From assembly GCF_041360795.1 (NCBI RefSeq), contig NZ_JBFUPW010000001.1:1736001-1800000 (forward strand): a DNA stretch of 64,000 nucleotides, written 5' to 3'. Under the pieces are notes generated by a model, which saw only the letters and a list, made by a program, of their open reading frames with translations, ran no database searches and was not told where the DNA came from. Below are positions 33,939 through 42,767 of this stretch, one piece after another (the stretch's first letter is position 1; each line of letters starts with the position of its first letter). The position numbers were made by a program, and so were the translations under genes. Origin of the DNA: Arthrobacter_E sp041360795 (GTDB lineage Bacteria; Actinomycetota; Actinomycetes; Actinomycetales; Micrococcaceae).

Positions 33939-35441
33939 TCAGGAGAACAGCGCGAGTGCTTTCAGGGTCACCTGCGTCAGCCCATACCCGAGGGCGATGA
34001 CGACGACGGCGCTCAGCACCGTGGCGACGACCGTGTGCACCGCACTGGACTGCGCCCCCGCCGGGGCGACCGTCGTCGTCGCACCGCCCGCTGTTGCCGC
34101 CTGCGCGGACGCCGCGGAGGCCGTCACCGCGTACCGCGCGGCGACCGGCTTGATGAGGAGGTTGGCGACGAAGCCGACGGCCAGGACGCCCACCATGATG
34201 AGCAGCGACGTCGTGTAGACCTCCGGGCCCCGGGCTCCTTCCGCCGTGCGGTGCTCCACGACCGCGTTGACGATCACCGGACCGGCGACGCCCGCCGCGG
34301 ACCATGCCGTCAGCAGGCGGCCGTGGATGGCGCCCACCTGATAGACGCCGAACAGGTCCCGCAGATAGGCCGGCGCGGTCGCGAAGCCACCGCCGTAGAA
34401 GGACAGGATGACGAGGGTCGCCAGGACGAAGACGACGAGGCTGCCGCCGCCGAAGGCCGCGATCACCGCGTACATGAGGAGGCCGATCCCGAGGTACGCC
34501 ATGTACATCCGCTTGCGCCCGAGGTAATCCGACACGCTGGACCAGACGAACCGACCGGCCATGTTCGCCAAGGACAGCAGGCCGACGAAGCCGGCAGCCG
34601 AGGCGACGTCGATCTGGGAGAAGTAGTCGCGGATCATCGGCGAGGCGTTCTCCAGGATGCCGATCCCGGCGGTCACATTGCAGAACAGCACGGTCCACAG
34701 GAGCCAGAACTGCGGGGTCTTCACGGCGTTCGCGGCGGAGACACCGGCCGGGGCCGCGGCCACGGTGCGGCCCGGACCACCGGCGCTGCCGCCGGGCTTC
34801 CAGCCGGGGTGCGGCAGCCGGATGACGAACGCGCCCATCGCGATGACCACGGCGTAGACGGCTGCCAGCGTCAGGAACGTCGGAGCGAGACCCTGGACGA
34901 GATTCGCGGGGGCCGACCCGCCGCCGTAGGCACTGAGCAGTGCGGCCGAGACCGGGCTGGCGATCAGCGCTCCGCCGCCGAAGCCCATGATGGCCAGGCC
35001 GGTCGCCAGGCCGGGGCGGTCCGGGAACCACTTCATGAGGGTGGACACGGGCGAGATGTACCCGAGCCCCAGTCCGATGCCGCCGATGACGCCGTACCCG
35101 AGGTACAGGAGCCAGAGCTGGCCGGTCGCGATGCCGAGGCTGGCCACACAGAAGCCGGAGACCCAGAAAGTCCCCGCCACCACCATGGCCTTGCGCGGGC
35201 CGGCCTTCTCCACCCAGGTGCCGCCCACCGCGGCCGAGAGGCCCAGCACCACGATCGCAAGGGAGAACACCCACCCGACCGCGAGGTCTCCCGCGCCGAA
35301 GCGCTGCATGAACGGCGTCTTGAAGACGCTGAGCGCATAGACCTGGCCGATGCACAGGTGGATCGCCAGGGCGGCGGCCGGCATCAGCCAGCGGTTGAAA
35401 GTGGGGGGTGCGATCGTGGCTTCACGGTCGAGCACGCTCAT
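33939..35441 (-). CDS. OFA-family MFS transporter (oxalate/formate type)
   Basis: 500 residues with twelve membrane segments and a long central loop (near 210-240). Family features are GQVYALSVFKTPF in helix 1, FSLAIVVLGLSAAVGG, GLGLGYISPVSTLMKWFPDRPGLATG and RFVWSSVSDYLGRKRMY. OFA carriers exchange oxalate, formate or other small carboxylates; next to formate-dehydrogenase-like genes, formate is the likely cargo. ATG 35441 has AGGAG six bases upstream and is preferred to GTG 35456. A C-terminal Ala-rich linker and a final membrane helix extend it beyond typical OFA length. Confidence 0.86.
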   Translation of the reverse strand: MSVLDREATIAPPTFNRWLMPAAALAIHLCIGQVYALSVFKTPFMQRFGAGDLAVGWVFSLAIVVLGLSAAVGGTWVEKAGPRKAMVVAGTFWVSGFCVASLGIATGQLWLLYLGYGVIGGIGLGLGYISPVSTLMKWFPDRPGLATGLAIMGFGGGALIASPVSAALLSAYGGGSAPANLVQGLAPTFLTLAAVYAVVIAMGAFVIRLPHPGWKPGGSAGGPGRTVAAAPAGVSAANAVKTPQFWLLWTVLFCNVTAGIGILENASPMIRDYFSQIDVASAAGFVGLLSLANMAGRFVWSSVSDYLGRKRMYMAYLGIGLLMYAVIAAFGGGSLVVFVLATLVILSFYGGGFATAPAYLRDLFGVYQVGAIHGRLLTAWSAAGVAGPVIVNAVVEHRTAEGARGPEVYTTSLLIMVGVLAVGFVANLLIKPVAARYAVTASAASAQAATAGGATTTVAPAGAQSSAVHTVVATVLSAVVVIALGYGLTQVTLKALALFS

Positions 35442-35562
35442 CTGAACTCCTGCCACCCGGAACGTCCGGCCCGGGGATACGTTCCGTCAGCGGTCAGTTT
35501 CTCTGACGAAAATAACAATTCAGATGTCAGCGATTGTCAATGGAGGTGTTCGGCGGGACCGT

Positions 35563-36432
35563 TCAGGATCCGATGTGCACAGCGGCAGGTTCCACCGACT
35601 CGGTGCGGATCCGCTGAGCTCCTGCGTACACGTTCATCGAGTTCCCCCGCAGGAAGCCCACCAGTGTGAGGCCTTGGTCGTCGGCGAGCTCCGCGGCCAG
35701 CGACGACGGCGCGGATACCGCGGCCAGGACCGGAATGCCGGCCATGACCGCCTTCTGGACCAGTTCGAAGCTGGCGCGCCCGGAAACCTGGAGGACCGTG
35801 CCGGTCAGCGGGAGGCGGCCGTTCTGGGCGGCCCAGCCCACCACCTTGTCCACGGCGTTGTGGCGGCCCACGTCCTCCCGCACCACGAGCAGCTCGCCCG
35901 TGGCGGCGTCGAACAGGGCGGCCGCGTGAAGCCCGCCGGTCTTCTCGAACGCCGCCTGGCGTTCGCGGAGCCGGTCCGGGAAGGTGGCCAGCAGGGCGGC
36001 GTCCACCGTGACCGGATCCACTGAGACGTCGTGCCGGGAGACGGTCTCCACCGCCTCGATGCTGGCCTTGCCGCAAACGCCGCAGGAGCTGGTGGTGTAG
36101 AAGTTCCGTGCCGCGTCCGGGCTGGGCGGGGCCACATGAGGTGCCAGCGCGATGTCCAGGACGTTGTACGTGTTCTCCTCGCCGCCGGTCCCGGGACCAC
36201 CGCAGTGGATGGCGGTGCGGATGTCCCCGCCGTCGGCGATGATGCCCTCGGAGACGAGGAAGCCGGTGGCGAGTTCGACGTCGTGGCCGGGAGTGCGCAT
36301 GGTGACCGCCAGGGGCGACGAGGCGACCCTGATCTCCAGCGGTTCCTCCACCGCGAGGGTGTCGATCCTGCGGCGGGGCTCCTCGCCCAGGACGATTTTC
36401 AATAGCGGACGGCGTCTCGTGATCTGACCCAC
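35563..36432 (-). CDS. fdhD: Formate dehydrogenase accessory sulfurtransferase FdhD
   Basis: A 289-residue protein that passes sulfur from a cysteine desulfurase to the bis-MGD cofactor of formate-dehydrogenase-type enzymes. The catalytic SSCGVCG motif holds Cys117 and Cys120; EEPLEIRV, TPGHDVELATGFL, VREDVGRHNAVDKV and VSGRASFELVQKA are family blocks. GTG 36432 starts the conserved region and lies seven bases from a TAGCCT -10 element (leaderless). It is divergent from moeA. Its presence supports the two YdeP-type oxidoreductases being active molybdenum enzymes. Confidence 0.94.
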   Translation of the reverse strand: MGQITRRRPLLKIVLGEEPRRRIDTLAVEEPLEIRVASSPLAVTMRTPGHDVELATGFLVSEGIIADGGDIRTAIHCGGPGTGGEENTYNVLDIALAPHVAPPSPDAARNFYTTSSCGVCGKASIEAVETVSRHDVSVDPVTVDAALLATFPDRLRERQAAFEKTGGLHAAALFDAATGELLVVREDVGRHNAVDKVVGWAAQNGRLPLTGTVLQVSGRASFELVQKAVMAGIPVLAAVSAPSSLAAELADDQGLTLVGFLRGNSMNVYAGAQRIRTESVEPAAVHIGS

Positions 36433-36439
36433 GGTGCCA

Positions 36440-36445
36440 AGGCTA
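36440..36445 (-). promoter_or_regulatory. -10 element, leaderless fdhD transcript
   Basis: TAGCCT on the minus strand, seven bases before GTG 36432. Confidence 0.45.
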
Positions 36446-36497
36446 CACTCCCTGGCCACTCCCTCGCCGGGGCGGCGGAGCACCTTCCGGCGCGCGC

Positions 36498-36503
36498 TAG
36501 CAT
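36498..36503 (+). promoter_or_regulatory. -10 element upstream of the moeA leader ORF
   Basis: TAGCAT ends six bases before ATG 36510, which begins a 31-codon frame rather than moeA itself. Confidence 0.45.
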
Positions 36504-36509
36504 GGTCGC

Positions 36510-36605
36510 ATGCCACGCCCCCACCCCTCCGGATCCCGGCCTGCCCGGCGCCTTCGCACCCACGCTTCGCGGACCTGCTCCGCACCCTCGGCGGCCCGCC
36601 TGTGA
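36510..36605 (+). CDS. Putative 31-codon leader ORF overlapping moeA
   Basis: It starts at the predicted transcription start and ends with TGA at 36603-36605. That stop overlaps the moeA GTG (36602-36604) as GTGA. The peptide is Arg/Pro/Ser-rich (MPRPHPSGSRPARR...), with no recognisable domain. The geometry suggests translational coupling to moeA. It could be chance in high-G+C DNA; a second case at 54657 makes it more interesting. Confidence 0.4.
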   Translation: MPRPHPSGSRPARRLRTHASRTCSAPSAARL

Positions 36606-37816
36606 TCACCGTGGAACAGCAGCGCAGCAGGGTTTTCGCCAGTGCGCAGGCGCTGCCTCCGGTGCGTGTGTCACTGGCCGCGGCACGGGGCATGGTGCTC
36701 GCCGAGGACGTGCTCAATCGCTGGCCGATCCCCCTGTTCGACAACTCCGCGATGGACGGTTATGCCGTACGGCTGTTCGATGCCGCCGAAGGATCGCGGC
36801 TCCGCGTGGTCGGGGACCTGCCGGCCGGGACCGAGCTGGATCCGCCCCTCGGCCCAGGGGAAGCCGCGCGCATCATGACCGGCGCTCCCGTGCCGAGTGC
36901 CGCGGATGCCGTCGTGCCCCTGGAACGCACCGATCTCGGCACCGAGGCGGGACCCACGCCGCCCGCGTGGATCACGGTGCTCCAGCAGCCGGCCCCCGGC
37001 GCCCACATCCGGAGGGCCGGAGAAGAGTCCGAGGCCGGCAGCGTCGCGGTGCAGGCCGGCACGGTCCTGGGGCCGTGGCAGCTCGCGGCCCTCGCCTCGG
37101 CAGGTGCCGCGACCGTGCTCGCGCATCCGCGGCCGCGGGTCTCGATCATCGCCACGGGCTCGGAACTCATCGCCCCCGGCGGCACTCCGCGCCGGGGTCA
37201 GATCCCCGAATCCAACTCCGTCCACCTCTCTGCGGCTGTGCAGGACGCCGGCGCGGACCTCGCCTCCGTCCTCACCGTGCACGACGACGAGGACGCCCTC
37301 CGCGAAGCGCTCGACTCCGTGGACAGTGACGTGATCATCCTGTCCGGCGGGGCGAGCGTCGGCGCGTTCGACGTCGTCAAGGCCCTCCTGAACGGGCACG
37401 GCTCCATCACCTTCGGCCCGGTGGCGATGCAGCCCGGCAAGCCGCAGGGCTTCGGAACGCTCGACGACGGCACCCTCGTCTTCTGCCTGCCCGGCACCCC
37501 GGTGGGCGTCGCCGTCTCCTTCGAACTGTTCGTGCGGCCCGCCCTTCGCGCGCTGGCCGGGCACCAGGAACTCGACAGGCCACGCCTGGTCCGGGCGGCC
37601 GCCACGAGCTGGCACAGTTCCCGGCACAGGACTCAGATCCTCCCCGCCGTCCTCGACGGCGAACGGGTCCGGCCCTCGCTGCGGCACGGCGGACCCGACG
37701 ACCCGAAGATCTCCCCCGCTTCCGTGAACGCGTTCGTGATCATCCCCGAGGGCGTCGAAGAGGTCCACGAGGGAGACCCGGTGTCGGTCATGCCCTTCGG
37801 GCCGGAGTGGGCATGA
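36602..37816 (+). CDS. moeA: Molybdopterin molybdotransferase
   Basis: A 404-residue enzyme that inserts molybdate into adenylylated molybdopterin. Family blocks are FDNSAMDGYAVRLFD near residue 46, IMTGAPVPSAADAVVPLE near 93, RRAGEE near 137, the MoCF-type core IIATGSEL, NSVHL and LSGGASVGAFDVV, and MQPGKPQGFG. The domain order and length are normal. GTG 36602 is taken as the start because it overlaps a leader-ORF stop; the frame is open from 36434 without a better candidate. It overlaps the MobA-like gene by ATGA. It serves the oxidoreductases encoded nearby. Confidence 0.92.
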   Translation: MITVEQQRSRVFASAQALPPVRVSLAAARGMVLAEDVLNRWPIPLFDNSAMDGYAVRLFDAAEGSRLRVVGDLPAGTELDPPLGPGEAARIMTGAPVPSAADAVVPLERTDLGTEAGPTPPAWITVLQQPAPGAHIRRAGEESEAGSVAVQAGTVLGPWQLAALASAGAATVLAHPRPRVSIIATGSELIAPGGTPRRGQIPESNSVHLSAAVQDAGADLASVLTVHDDEDALREALDSVDSDVIILSGGASVGAFDVVKALLNGHGSITFGPVAMQPGKPQGFGTLDDGTLVFCLPGTPVGVAVSFELFVRPALRALAGHQELDRPRLVRAAATSWHSSRHRTQILPAVLDGERVRPSLRHGGPDDPKISPASVNAFVIIPEGVEEVHEGDPVSVMPFGPEWA

Positions 37817-38433
37817 CGGCGCGAGCGGCGATCGTCCTGGCCGGCGGACGGGCCTCGCGGCTGGGCGGCGCCGACAAGGCCTCCGTCGAGGTGGCGGGGC
37901 GACGCCTCGTCGATCACGTCTACGCCGCGGTCGCCGACTGTGCTCCGGTCATCGCCGTGGGTCCGGACTCGATCGCGCGCCCAGGCGTGACCGTGGTGCG
38001 CGAGGAGCCACCCTTCGGCGGGCCCGTGGCAGCACTCGCCGCAGCCCTGAAGGCCGTATCCGGTCTCCCGGAGGACGCGCCCGCGCGCGCAGCGGGCGCC
38101 GAAGCCTGGGTCCTGGCCTGCGATCTGCCGCGGGCGGACTGGATCGTGGCGGCCCTGAACGACATCCCCATCCCGGAGGGCGCGGACGCGATCGTCCTCG
38201 CCGACGCGGACGGCCGGTCTCAGTGGCTTGCCGGACGGTACCGCCTCGAGGCTCTTCTCCAGGCGGTCGCCGCGCTCGGGCACGTGGATGGCGCAGCCCT
38301 GCGACAGCTTCTGGCGCCCCTGACCCTTCACACCGTTCCGGACACCGCGGACGCGTCCCTGGATCTGGACACCTGGTCCGCGGTGGAGCAGTATCGCGAA
38401 CAGCAGAGAACCACCCTTCGAGAGGAATCCTGA
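37813..38433 (+). CDS. MobA-like molybdenum cofactor guanylyltransferase
   Basis: A 206-residue nucleotidyltransferase that would attach GMP to Mo-molybdopterin to form MGD. The N-terminal motif VLAGGRASRLGGADKA is the nucleotide loop, and CDLPRAD and LAGRYR are further MobA blocks. ATG 37813 overlaps the moeA stop (ATGA). Bis-MGD is what the YdeP-type enzymes need, so the MobA activity is favoured over CTP-using MocA. Confidence 0.88.
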   Translation: MTARAAIVLAGGRASRLGGADKASVEVAGRRLVDHVYAAVADCAPVIAVGPDSIARPGVTVVREEPPFGGPVAALAAALKAVSGLPEDAPARAAGAEAWVLACDLPRADWIVAALNDIPIPEGADAIVLADADGRSQWLAGRYRLEALLQAVAALGHVDGAALRQLLAPLTLHTVPDTADASLDLDTWSAVEQYREQQRTTLREES

Positions 38434-38434
38434 C

Positions 38435-38677
38435 ATGAGCTCCACCCCCGCCGAACTGGACGCCTGGGTCACCGATCTGAGCACAGCCCTGAATCTCGGG
38501 GACCTCGACGTCCCCACCGGGCTCCTGCTCGATCTGACCCGCGACGCCGCCCACGGCGTGACCCGCCCCGCCGGCCCCCTCACCACGTACCTGGTGGGGA
38601 TCGCCGTCGCACGGGGAGCATCGGCTGAGGAGGCCGCCGCGACCGTGCGGGAGCTCATCCAGCGGCATCAGGGCTGA
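38435..38677 (+). CDS. DUF6457 protein, molybdenum-cofactor-linked
   Basis: A small 80-residue acidic helical protein starting one base after the MobA-like stop. The pattern LLDLTRDAAHGVTRPAGPLT and YLVGIAVARG is that of DUF6457 proteins, which usually sit beside mobA/moeA in Actinobacteria. The function is not known; operon position suggests a partner in cofactor assembly. Confidence 0.78.
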   Translation: MSSTPAELDAWVTDLSTALNLGDLDVPTGLLLDLTRDAAHGVTRPAGPLTTYLVGIAVARGASAEEAAATVRELIQRHQG

Positions 38678-38744
38678 CGCCTGCACTTCCCGATCGGCCC
38701 CGCGGAGGTCTGGTCCCGTCGCCCCGGCGGCGGGACAATGGATC

Positions 38745-39575
38745 ATGAATGCCAAGGACAAGGAATTCGTGGGTTCGATCCCCACCGTCTACGACGAGGT
38801 CCTGGTGCCGCTGATGTTCCAGGACTATGCCCGCGATCTCGCCACGGCCGTGGTCACCGCGGCACCCGCCCGAGTGCTGGAGACCGCGGCGGGGACCGGC
38901 GTCGTCACGCGTGAGCTGGCGTCCGCTCTCCCCCAGGCGCAGCTGACCGCCACCGACCTCAACCCGGCGATGCTCGCCCGTGCCGAGTCCGTCCAGCCGG
39001 CCTCCGCGACGCTCGAATGGCGTCAGGCCGATGCCCTCAACCTCCCCTTCGAAGACGGCTCCTTCGACGCGCTGGCCTGCGCCTTCGGCGTGATGTTCTT
39101 CCCCGACCGACACCGGGCATTCCGGGAGGCGGTGAGGGTCCTCAAGCCCAGCGGGCTGTTCGCGTTCACGGTCTGGGACAGCCTGGAGCACAATCCGGTG
39201 CCGCGGTCGATCGTCGAGTCACTGCACGAGCTGGGGCAGGATGAGGCGGCGTCGTTCCTGGAACGCGTGCCTTTCTCCCTCGCGGACCCACCCCTGCTGA
39301 CCGGCGAGCTGGAAACCGCAGGCTTCTCGACAGTCCAGGTACGGGCCATCGAACACCTGAGCGGGCCGACGACGGCGGCGGGCATCGCGCGATCCCATCT
39401 GTTCGGGACGCCGACGAACAATTACCTCGTGCTCGACGAGCCCGACGGCGCCGAGCTGCTCCTCGCGTCCGTCACCACGCTCCTGACCGAACGCTTCGGC
39501 GACGGCGAGTTCCGGCTGCCGGTGAGCGCGCTCCTGGTGACTGCGGTCAGCCCGTCCCCGGAGCACGAGTCCTGA
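38745..39575 (+). CDS. Class I SAM-dependent methyltransferase (UbiE-like)
   Basis: 276 residues. The SAM-binding motif I is VLETAAGTGVVTREL near residue 45, followed by ATDLNPAML (motif acidic loop), WRQADALNLPFEDGSFDALACAFGV-type post-I and II blocks, and VLKPSGLFAFTVWD. The substrate is unknown. A GACAAT element ends five bases before the ATG, suggesting a leaderless message. The last 29 bases overlap the convergent monooxygenase gene. Confidence 0.82.
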   Translation: MNAKDKEFVGSIPTVYDEVLVPLMFQDYARDLATAVVTAAPARVLETAAGTGVVTRELASALPQAQLTATDLNPAMLARAESVQPASATLEWRQADALNLPFEDGSFDALACAFGVMFFPDRHRAFREAVRVLKPSGLFAFTVWDSLEHNPVPRSIVESLHELGQDEAASFLERVPFSLADPPLLTGELETAGFSTVQVRAIEHLSGPTTAAGIARSHLFGTPTNNYLVLDEPDGAELLLASVTTLLTERFGDGEFRLPVSALLVTAVSPSPEHES

Positions 39576-41157
39576 CGCCCCGGCCTCGGGTCGAGTGCGC
39601 GGCCCAGTCCGCGACGGCGGCGGGCAGCTTCCGCGCGTCCTGAACGAACCCGTCGGGCCGCACCAGAACGGCCTGTCCTCCGACGAGCCGCGGGTTCCGC
39701 ACGGTCTCGAAATGATGGACGGGCAGGCCACTCTCCTCACCCATGCGGTCGAGAGACTGCTCGTCCGCGGCGCCGTAGATGTGGACCTGCCAGTCCAGGC
39801 TCCGGAGCACGGCGAAATTGTCCTCGTTCCAGGCCAGTCGCCGTCCGACGAGCCGGCCCCGGCGGCTCCCGGCACGGCGCCGGGCGTCGTCGCTCATCCA
39901 GTAATGGATCCGGATCTGCGAGACGTACTCATACAGCTTCGCGCCACGCGCCAAGCGCGGCAGAACCCGGCCGAGCAGCGGCGCCAGGCGGGGCACGACT
40001 CCTGCGCGGATCACGCGGGCGAGCGGCGAATCCGCCGTGATGGTGCTGAACAGCCGGTCCGTGGTCCTCACGAGGCGCAGCGCGACGGGCCGCCGTTCAG
40101 CCTCGTACCGGTCCAGCCGCTCGTCCCCGGCGCCTCCCAGGAGCACGTCCGCGAGCGCGCACGCCAGACCGTGTGCGTCCTGCAGCCCCGTGTTCATCCC
40201 CTGGGCGCCGACCGGTGAGTGCACGTGGGCGGCGTCCCCTGCGAGGAAAACCCGCCCTGAACGGAACCGGGCCGCCACGCGGTGGTGCACCCGGTAGGTG
40301 GAGAACCAGCTGGAATCCCGGTACCCGACACCGAACTCGCGCGTCACCGTCCGCCGGGTCTCGTCCTCGGTGACCTGTTCCCCATCGGGCGTGCGGACGA
40401 CGCCGATCAGCCGGTGGTGCCCCACCGCCCCCTGGGGGAAGGTCAACAGGAAGTCTCCGACGCTGAAGCGGAGATTCACCGCGTCCTCCACGAGGCCCGT
40501 CACGCCGCGGGCGTCGGCCACGTAGAACGTGTCCGGGTTCGTCACCCCGTCGAAAGGTGTTCCGCTGAGCTCCCTCACGGTCGAGGAGGCGCCGTCCGCG
40601 CCCACCAGATAGCGGGCCTCGACCCGGAGGACGTCTCCGTCGTCGGTGCCGAACCGTGCGGTGACGCCGTCCTCGCCCTGCTCCAGGCTGAGCAGCCCGT
40701 GACCCCAGAGAACGGATTCCCCGCGCTCCTCCAGAGCGGCCACCAGGAGCCGTTCGTTGCGGCTCTGTTCCAGGATGTGAATGCCCGGAAACGGTGTGAC
40801 GCCCTTGCCCAGCTCGCCGAAGCTGACCGTCGCGAAGGGGCTGTCGCGGTAACCGGGGGCGATCGCCGGGGCCACCGCCGCCTGTTCCAGCACGCGCTGC
40901 ACGAGCCCGAGCTGGTCGTAGATCTCAAGGCTGCGAGCCTGCAACGCGAGGGCGCGGGATTCGCGGGTCGGGCCGTGTTTGCCATCGGCGATGAGGAACC
41001 GCACCCCGAGTCGCTGAAGGCAGGCCGCCAGCATGAGACCGGTGGGGCCGGCGCCGATGATCAGGACATCGGTGGTCAGGACGTCGGTGGTCAGAGTTTC
41101 GGCGGGCAGCGCGTCGGCCGGCCTTTGCTCCGGCCGCGGCGTCATCTCTGCTGTCAT
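39547..41157 (-). CDS. FAD-dependent aromatic-ring monooxygenase (PHBH family)
   Basis: A 536-residue flavoprotein hydroxylase. It has the Rossmann GAGPTGLMLA near residue 35, the DG-type motif VGADGASSTVRE near 187, and the second FAD motif VFLAGDAAHVHSPVGAQGMNTGLQDA-type block near 305. These enzymes use NAD(P)H and O2 to hydroxylate phenolic compounds or polyketides. The N-terminus has a short duplication (LTTDV repeated), caused by a 15-base tandem repeat near 41070-41100. AGGAGGGG precedes ATG 41157. The substrate is unknown; no ring-cleavage genes are adjacent. Confidence 0.87.
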   Translation of the reverse strand: MTAEMTPRPEQRPADALPAETLTTDVLTTDVLIIGAGPTGLMLAACLQRLGVRFLIADGKHGPTRESRALALQARSLEIYDQLGLVQRVLEQAAVAPAIAPGYRDSPFATVSFGELGKGVTPFPGIHILEQSRNERLLVAALEERGESVLWGHGLLSLEQGEDGVTARFGTDDGDVLRVEARYLVGADGASSTVRELSGTPFDGVTNPDTFYVADARGVTGLVEDAVNLRFSVGDFLLTFPQGAVGHHRLIGVVRTPDGEQVTEDETRRTVTREFGVGYRDSSWFSTYRVHHRVAARFRSGRVFLAGDAAHVHSPVGAQGMNTGLQDAHGLACALADVLLGGAGDERLDRYEAERRPVALRLVRTTDRLFSTITADSPLARVIRAGVVPRLAPLLGRVLPRLARGAKLYEYVSQIRIHYWMSDDARRRAGSRRGRLVGRRLAWNEDNFAVLRSLDWQVHIYGAADEQSLDRMGEESGLPVHHFETVRNPRLVGGQAVLVRPDGFVQDARKLPAAVADWAAHSTRGRGVRTRAPGTG

Positions 41158-41179
41158 CGCCCCTCCTGCCGACTGCCTG

Positions 41180-41788
41180 CTACTCGCCCGAACGGACGTC
41201 CGTGATCCCGGTGGGGCGGAACATGATGTGGCGGAAGGTCGCCGTCGTGCCGTCGCCTCGCGGTGACTGGACGGCGATGCCCGCCTTGAGCCCGCCTTCG
41301 GACCCGGTGAGGGGGAATCCGAAGTACCGGGCCAGTTCCCAGCGGCCCTCCGAGTGGTAGTGCAGGCTGATCATGGTGCCTGCCCGCGACATCCGCAGCC
41401 GCACGGGTCCGGCGGGGAGGTGGATGCCGGTGGCGTCGTCGGAACGGTCGCGGGTGACGACCGACATGATCCGGGGCCGGCCGACCTCGTCGAGTTCGGC
41501 GCAGAGCTTGAACCATTGCAGGCCGTCGAGATGGCCGACGAGGACCGCGGAATCGAAACAGTCCTGGAAGTCCACCTCGACCTCGGCTTCCAGGGTGAAA
41601 TCGCCTTCCACGGGGAAGGCGAAGACCGTGGCGCTGTGCACCACGGAGTCGGTGCCGGGCCGGTTGAAGAGATCGTTTCTGGCGCCCGCGCGGAGCGTGA
41701 CCGTCCCGCCGTCGACGGTTGCTTCACCTTCCCCGGGACGCAGGGAACGGAACTCATCGGGCACACCCGGGAGGCGGAAAGACGTCAT
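41180..41788 (-). CDS. DUF1349-family protein (lectin-like beta sandwich)
   Basis: About 202 residues, mostly beta strands. TDSVVHSATVFAFPVEGDFTLEAEVEV, split here, then FDSAVLVGHLDGLQWFKLCAE, VVTRDRSDDA and a C-terminal KAGIAVQSP..G block match DUF1349, a concanavalin-like fold linked to carbohydrate binding. No signal peptide is seen. ATG 41788 is chosen because it begins the domain; a CAGAAT element lies seven bases before it. Its role is unknown; it sits upstream of the monooxygenase gene on the same strand with a 22-base gap. Confidence 0.75.
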   Translation of the reverse strand: MTSFRLPGVPDEFRSLRPGEGEATVDGGTVTLRAGARNDLFNRPGTDSVVHSATVFAFPVEGDFTLEAEVEVDFQDCFDSAVLVGHLDGLQWFKLCAELDEVGRPRIMSVVTRDRSDDATGIHLPAGPVRLRMSRAGTMISLHYHSEGRWELARYFGFPLTGSEGGLKAGIAVQSPRGDGTTATFRHIMFRPTGITDVRSGE

Positions 41789-41840
41789 GCACAGCATTCT
41801 GCCCGCCTCGGACTCGGACTGCACCCCTCGTCCGGCGACG

Positions 41841-42596
41841 TCAGGGTTTGCGCGCCTCGATCAGGCGCCGTGTCGAGTGCGCGATGAACGGCCCCTCCGC
41901 CTGGATCAGCTCGTGCAGGTCCCGTAGACGCTCACGGTGCTTCTCCACGGTGAAGCCGGGCACCCACCAGATGACCTTGCGGAGCAGGTAGACGACGGCG
42001 GCCACATCGTGGATCTCGATGCGCAGCCGGGCGGTGCTCAGCCCCGTCACCTCGAGTCCGGCGGCCCGCGCGGCGGCCGCCTCGTCGTCGTGATGGCGTC
42101 CGCGACGTGCCTCCGGCTGCGGCCCGAGGAAGAACTCGATCAGCTCGAAGACGCTGGCGGGTCCGACGTGCTGGGCGAAGTAGACGCCACCGGGCCGCAG
42201 CACCCGGGCGATCTCATCCCAGTGGATGGTGGCGGGGTGACGGCTCGTGACGAGGTCGAAGGCGCCGTCGGCGAAGGGCAGGGGTGGTTCGTCCGGGTCC
42301 GCCACCACCGCGACACCTCGCGGATGCAGCAGAGCCGTCGCCTTCGCGACGTTCGGCGGCCAGGACTCCGTCGCCACGGCGACGGGCGGGAAAGTGCGCG
42401 CCTCCGCGAGCACCTCTCCCCCGCCGGTCTGGATGTCGAGGGACGCCGTGGCCGACACCAGCCGCTCGGCCAGGCGGGCGGCGTAGCCCCAGACAGGCCG
42501 TTCCTCCGTCGCCCGGCCCTCCAGCCAGCGGAAATCCCAGCCCGTGATATCCGCGTTCTCCCCCAGGGCGATCAGCTCATCGAAAGTCTCAGCCAT
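41841..42596 (-). CDS. SAM-dependent methyltransferase
   Basis: About 251 residues of the class I fold, though the glycine-rich motif I is changed (LDIQTGGGEVL). ESWPPNVAKA, LPFADGAFDLVTSRHPATIHWDEIARVLRPGG and YFAQHVG are typical of UbiE/Methyltransf_11 proteins of Actinobacteria. ATG 42596 lies six bases from a CAGGAT element. The substrate is unknown. Confidence 0.78.
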   Translation of the reverse strand: MAETFDELIALGENADITGWDFRWLEGRATEERPVWGYAARLAERLVSATASLDIQTGGGEVLAEARTFPPVAVATESWPPNVAKATALLHPRGVAVVADPDEPPLPFADGAFDLVTSRHPATIHWDEIARVLRPGGVYFAQHVGPASVFELIEFFLGPQPEARRGRHHDDEAAAARAAGLEVTGLSTARLRIEIHDVAAVVYLLRKVIWWVPGFTVEKHRERLRDLHELIQAEGPFIAHSTRRLIEARKP

Positions 42597-42767
42597 GCCA
42601 CCATCCTGCCAGCCCGTGCCGGACCGTGTGGCACGGGGCGGACGGTCATGCTCCACCCCGGATCTCCACCCGCCGTTCCACCCCGGGGTGGTCCCGGGCG
42701 GGACGCGGAAACGGGAGGCTGGAATCACCGGCAAAACCTGCCGGCACGGATCCTGAAAGGCACGGCC

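Noticed and set aside
28802..35669. Very long plus-strand frames (891 and 1452 codons).
   Set aside because: They lie opposite the two YdeP-type oxidoreductase genes and the OFA carrier, which have clear motifs and ribosome sites. The plus frames have none.
41066..41100. Tandem repeat as a mobile-element scar.
   Set aside because: A two-copy, roughly 15-base repeat within the monooxygenase N-terminus in frame (LTTDV twice); slippage explains it.
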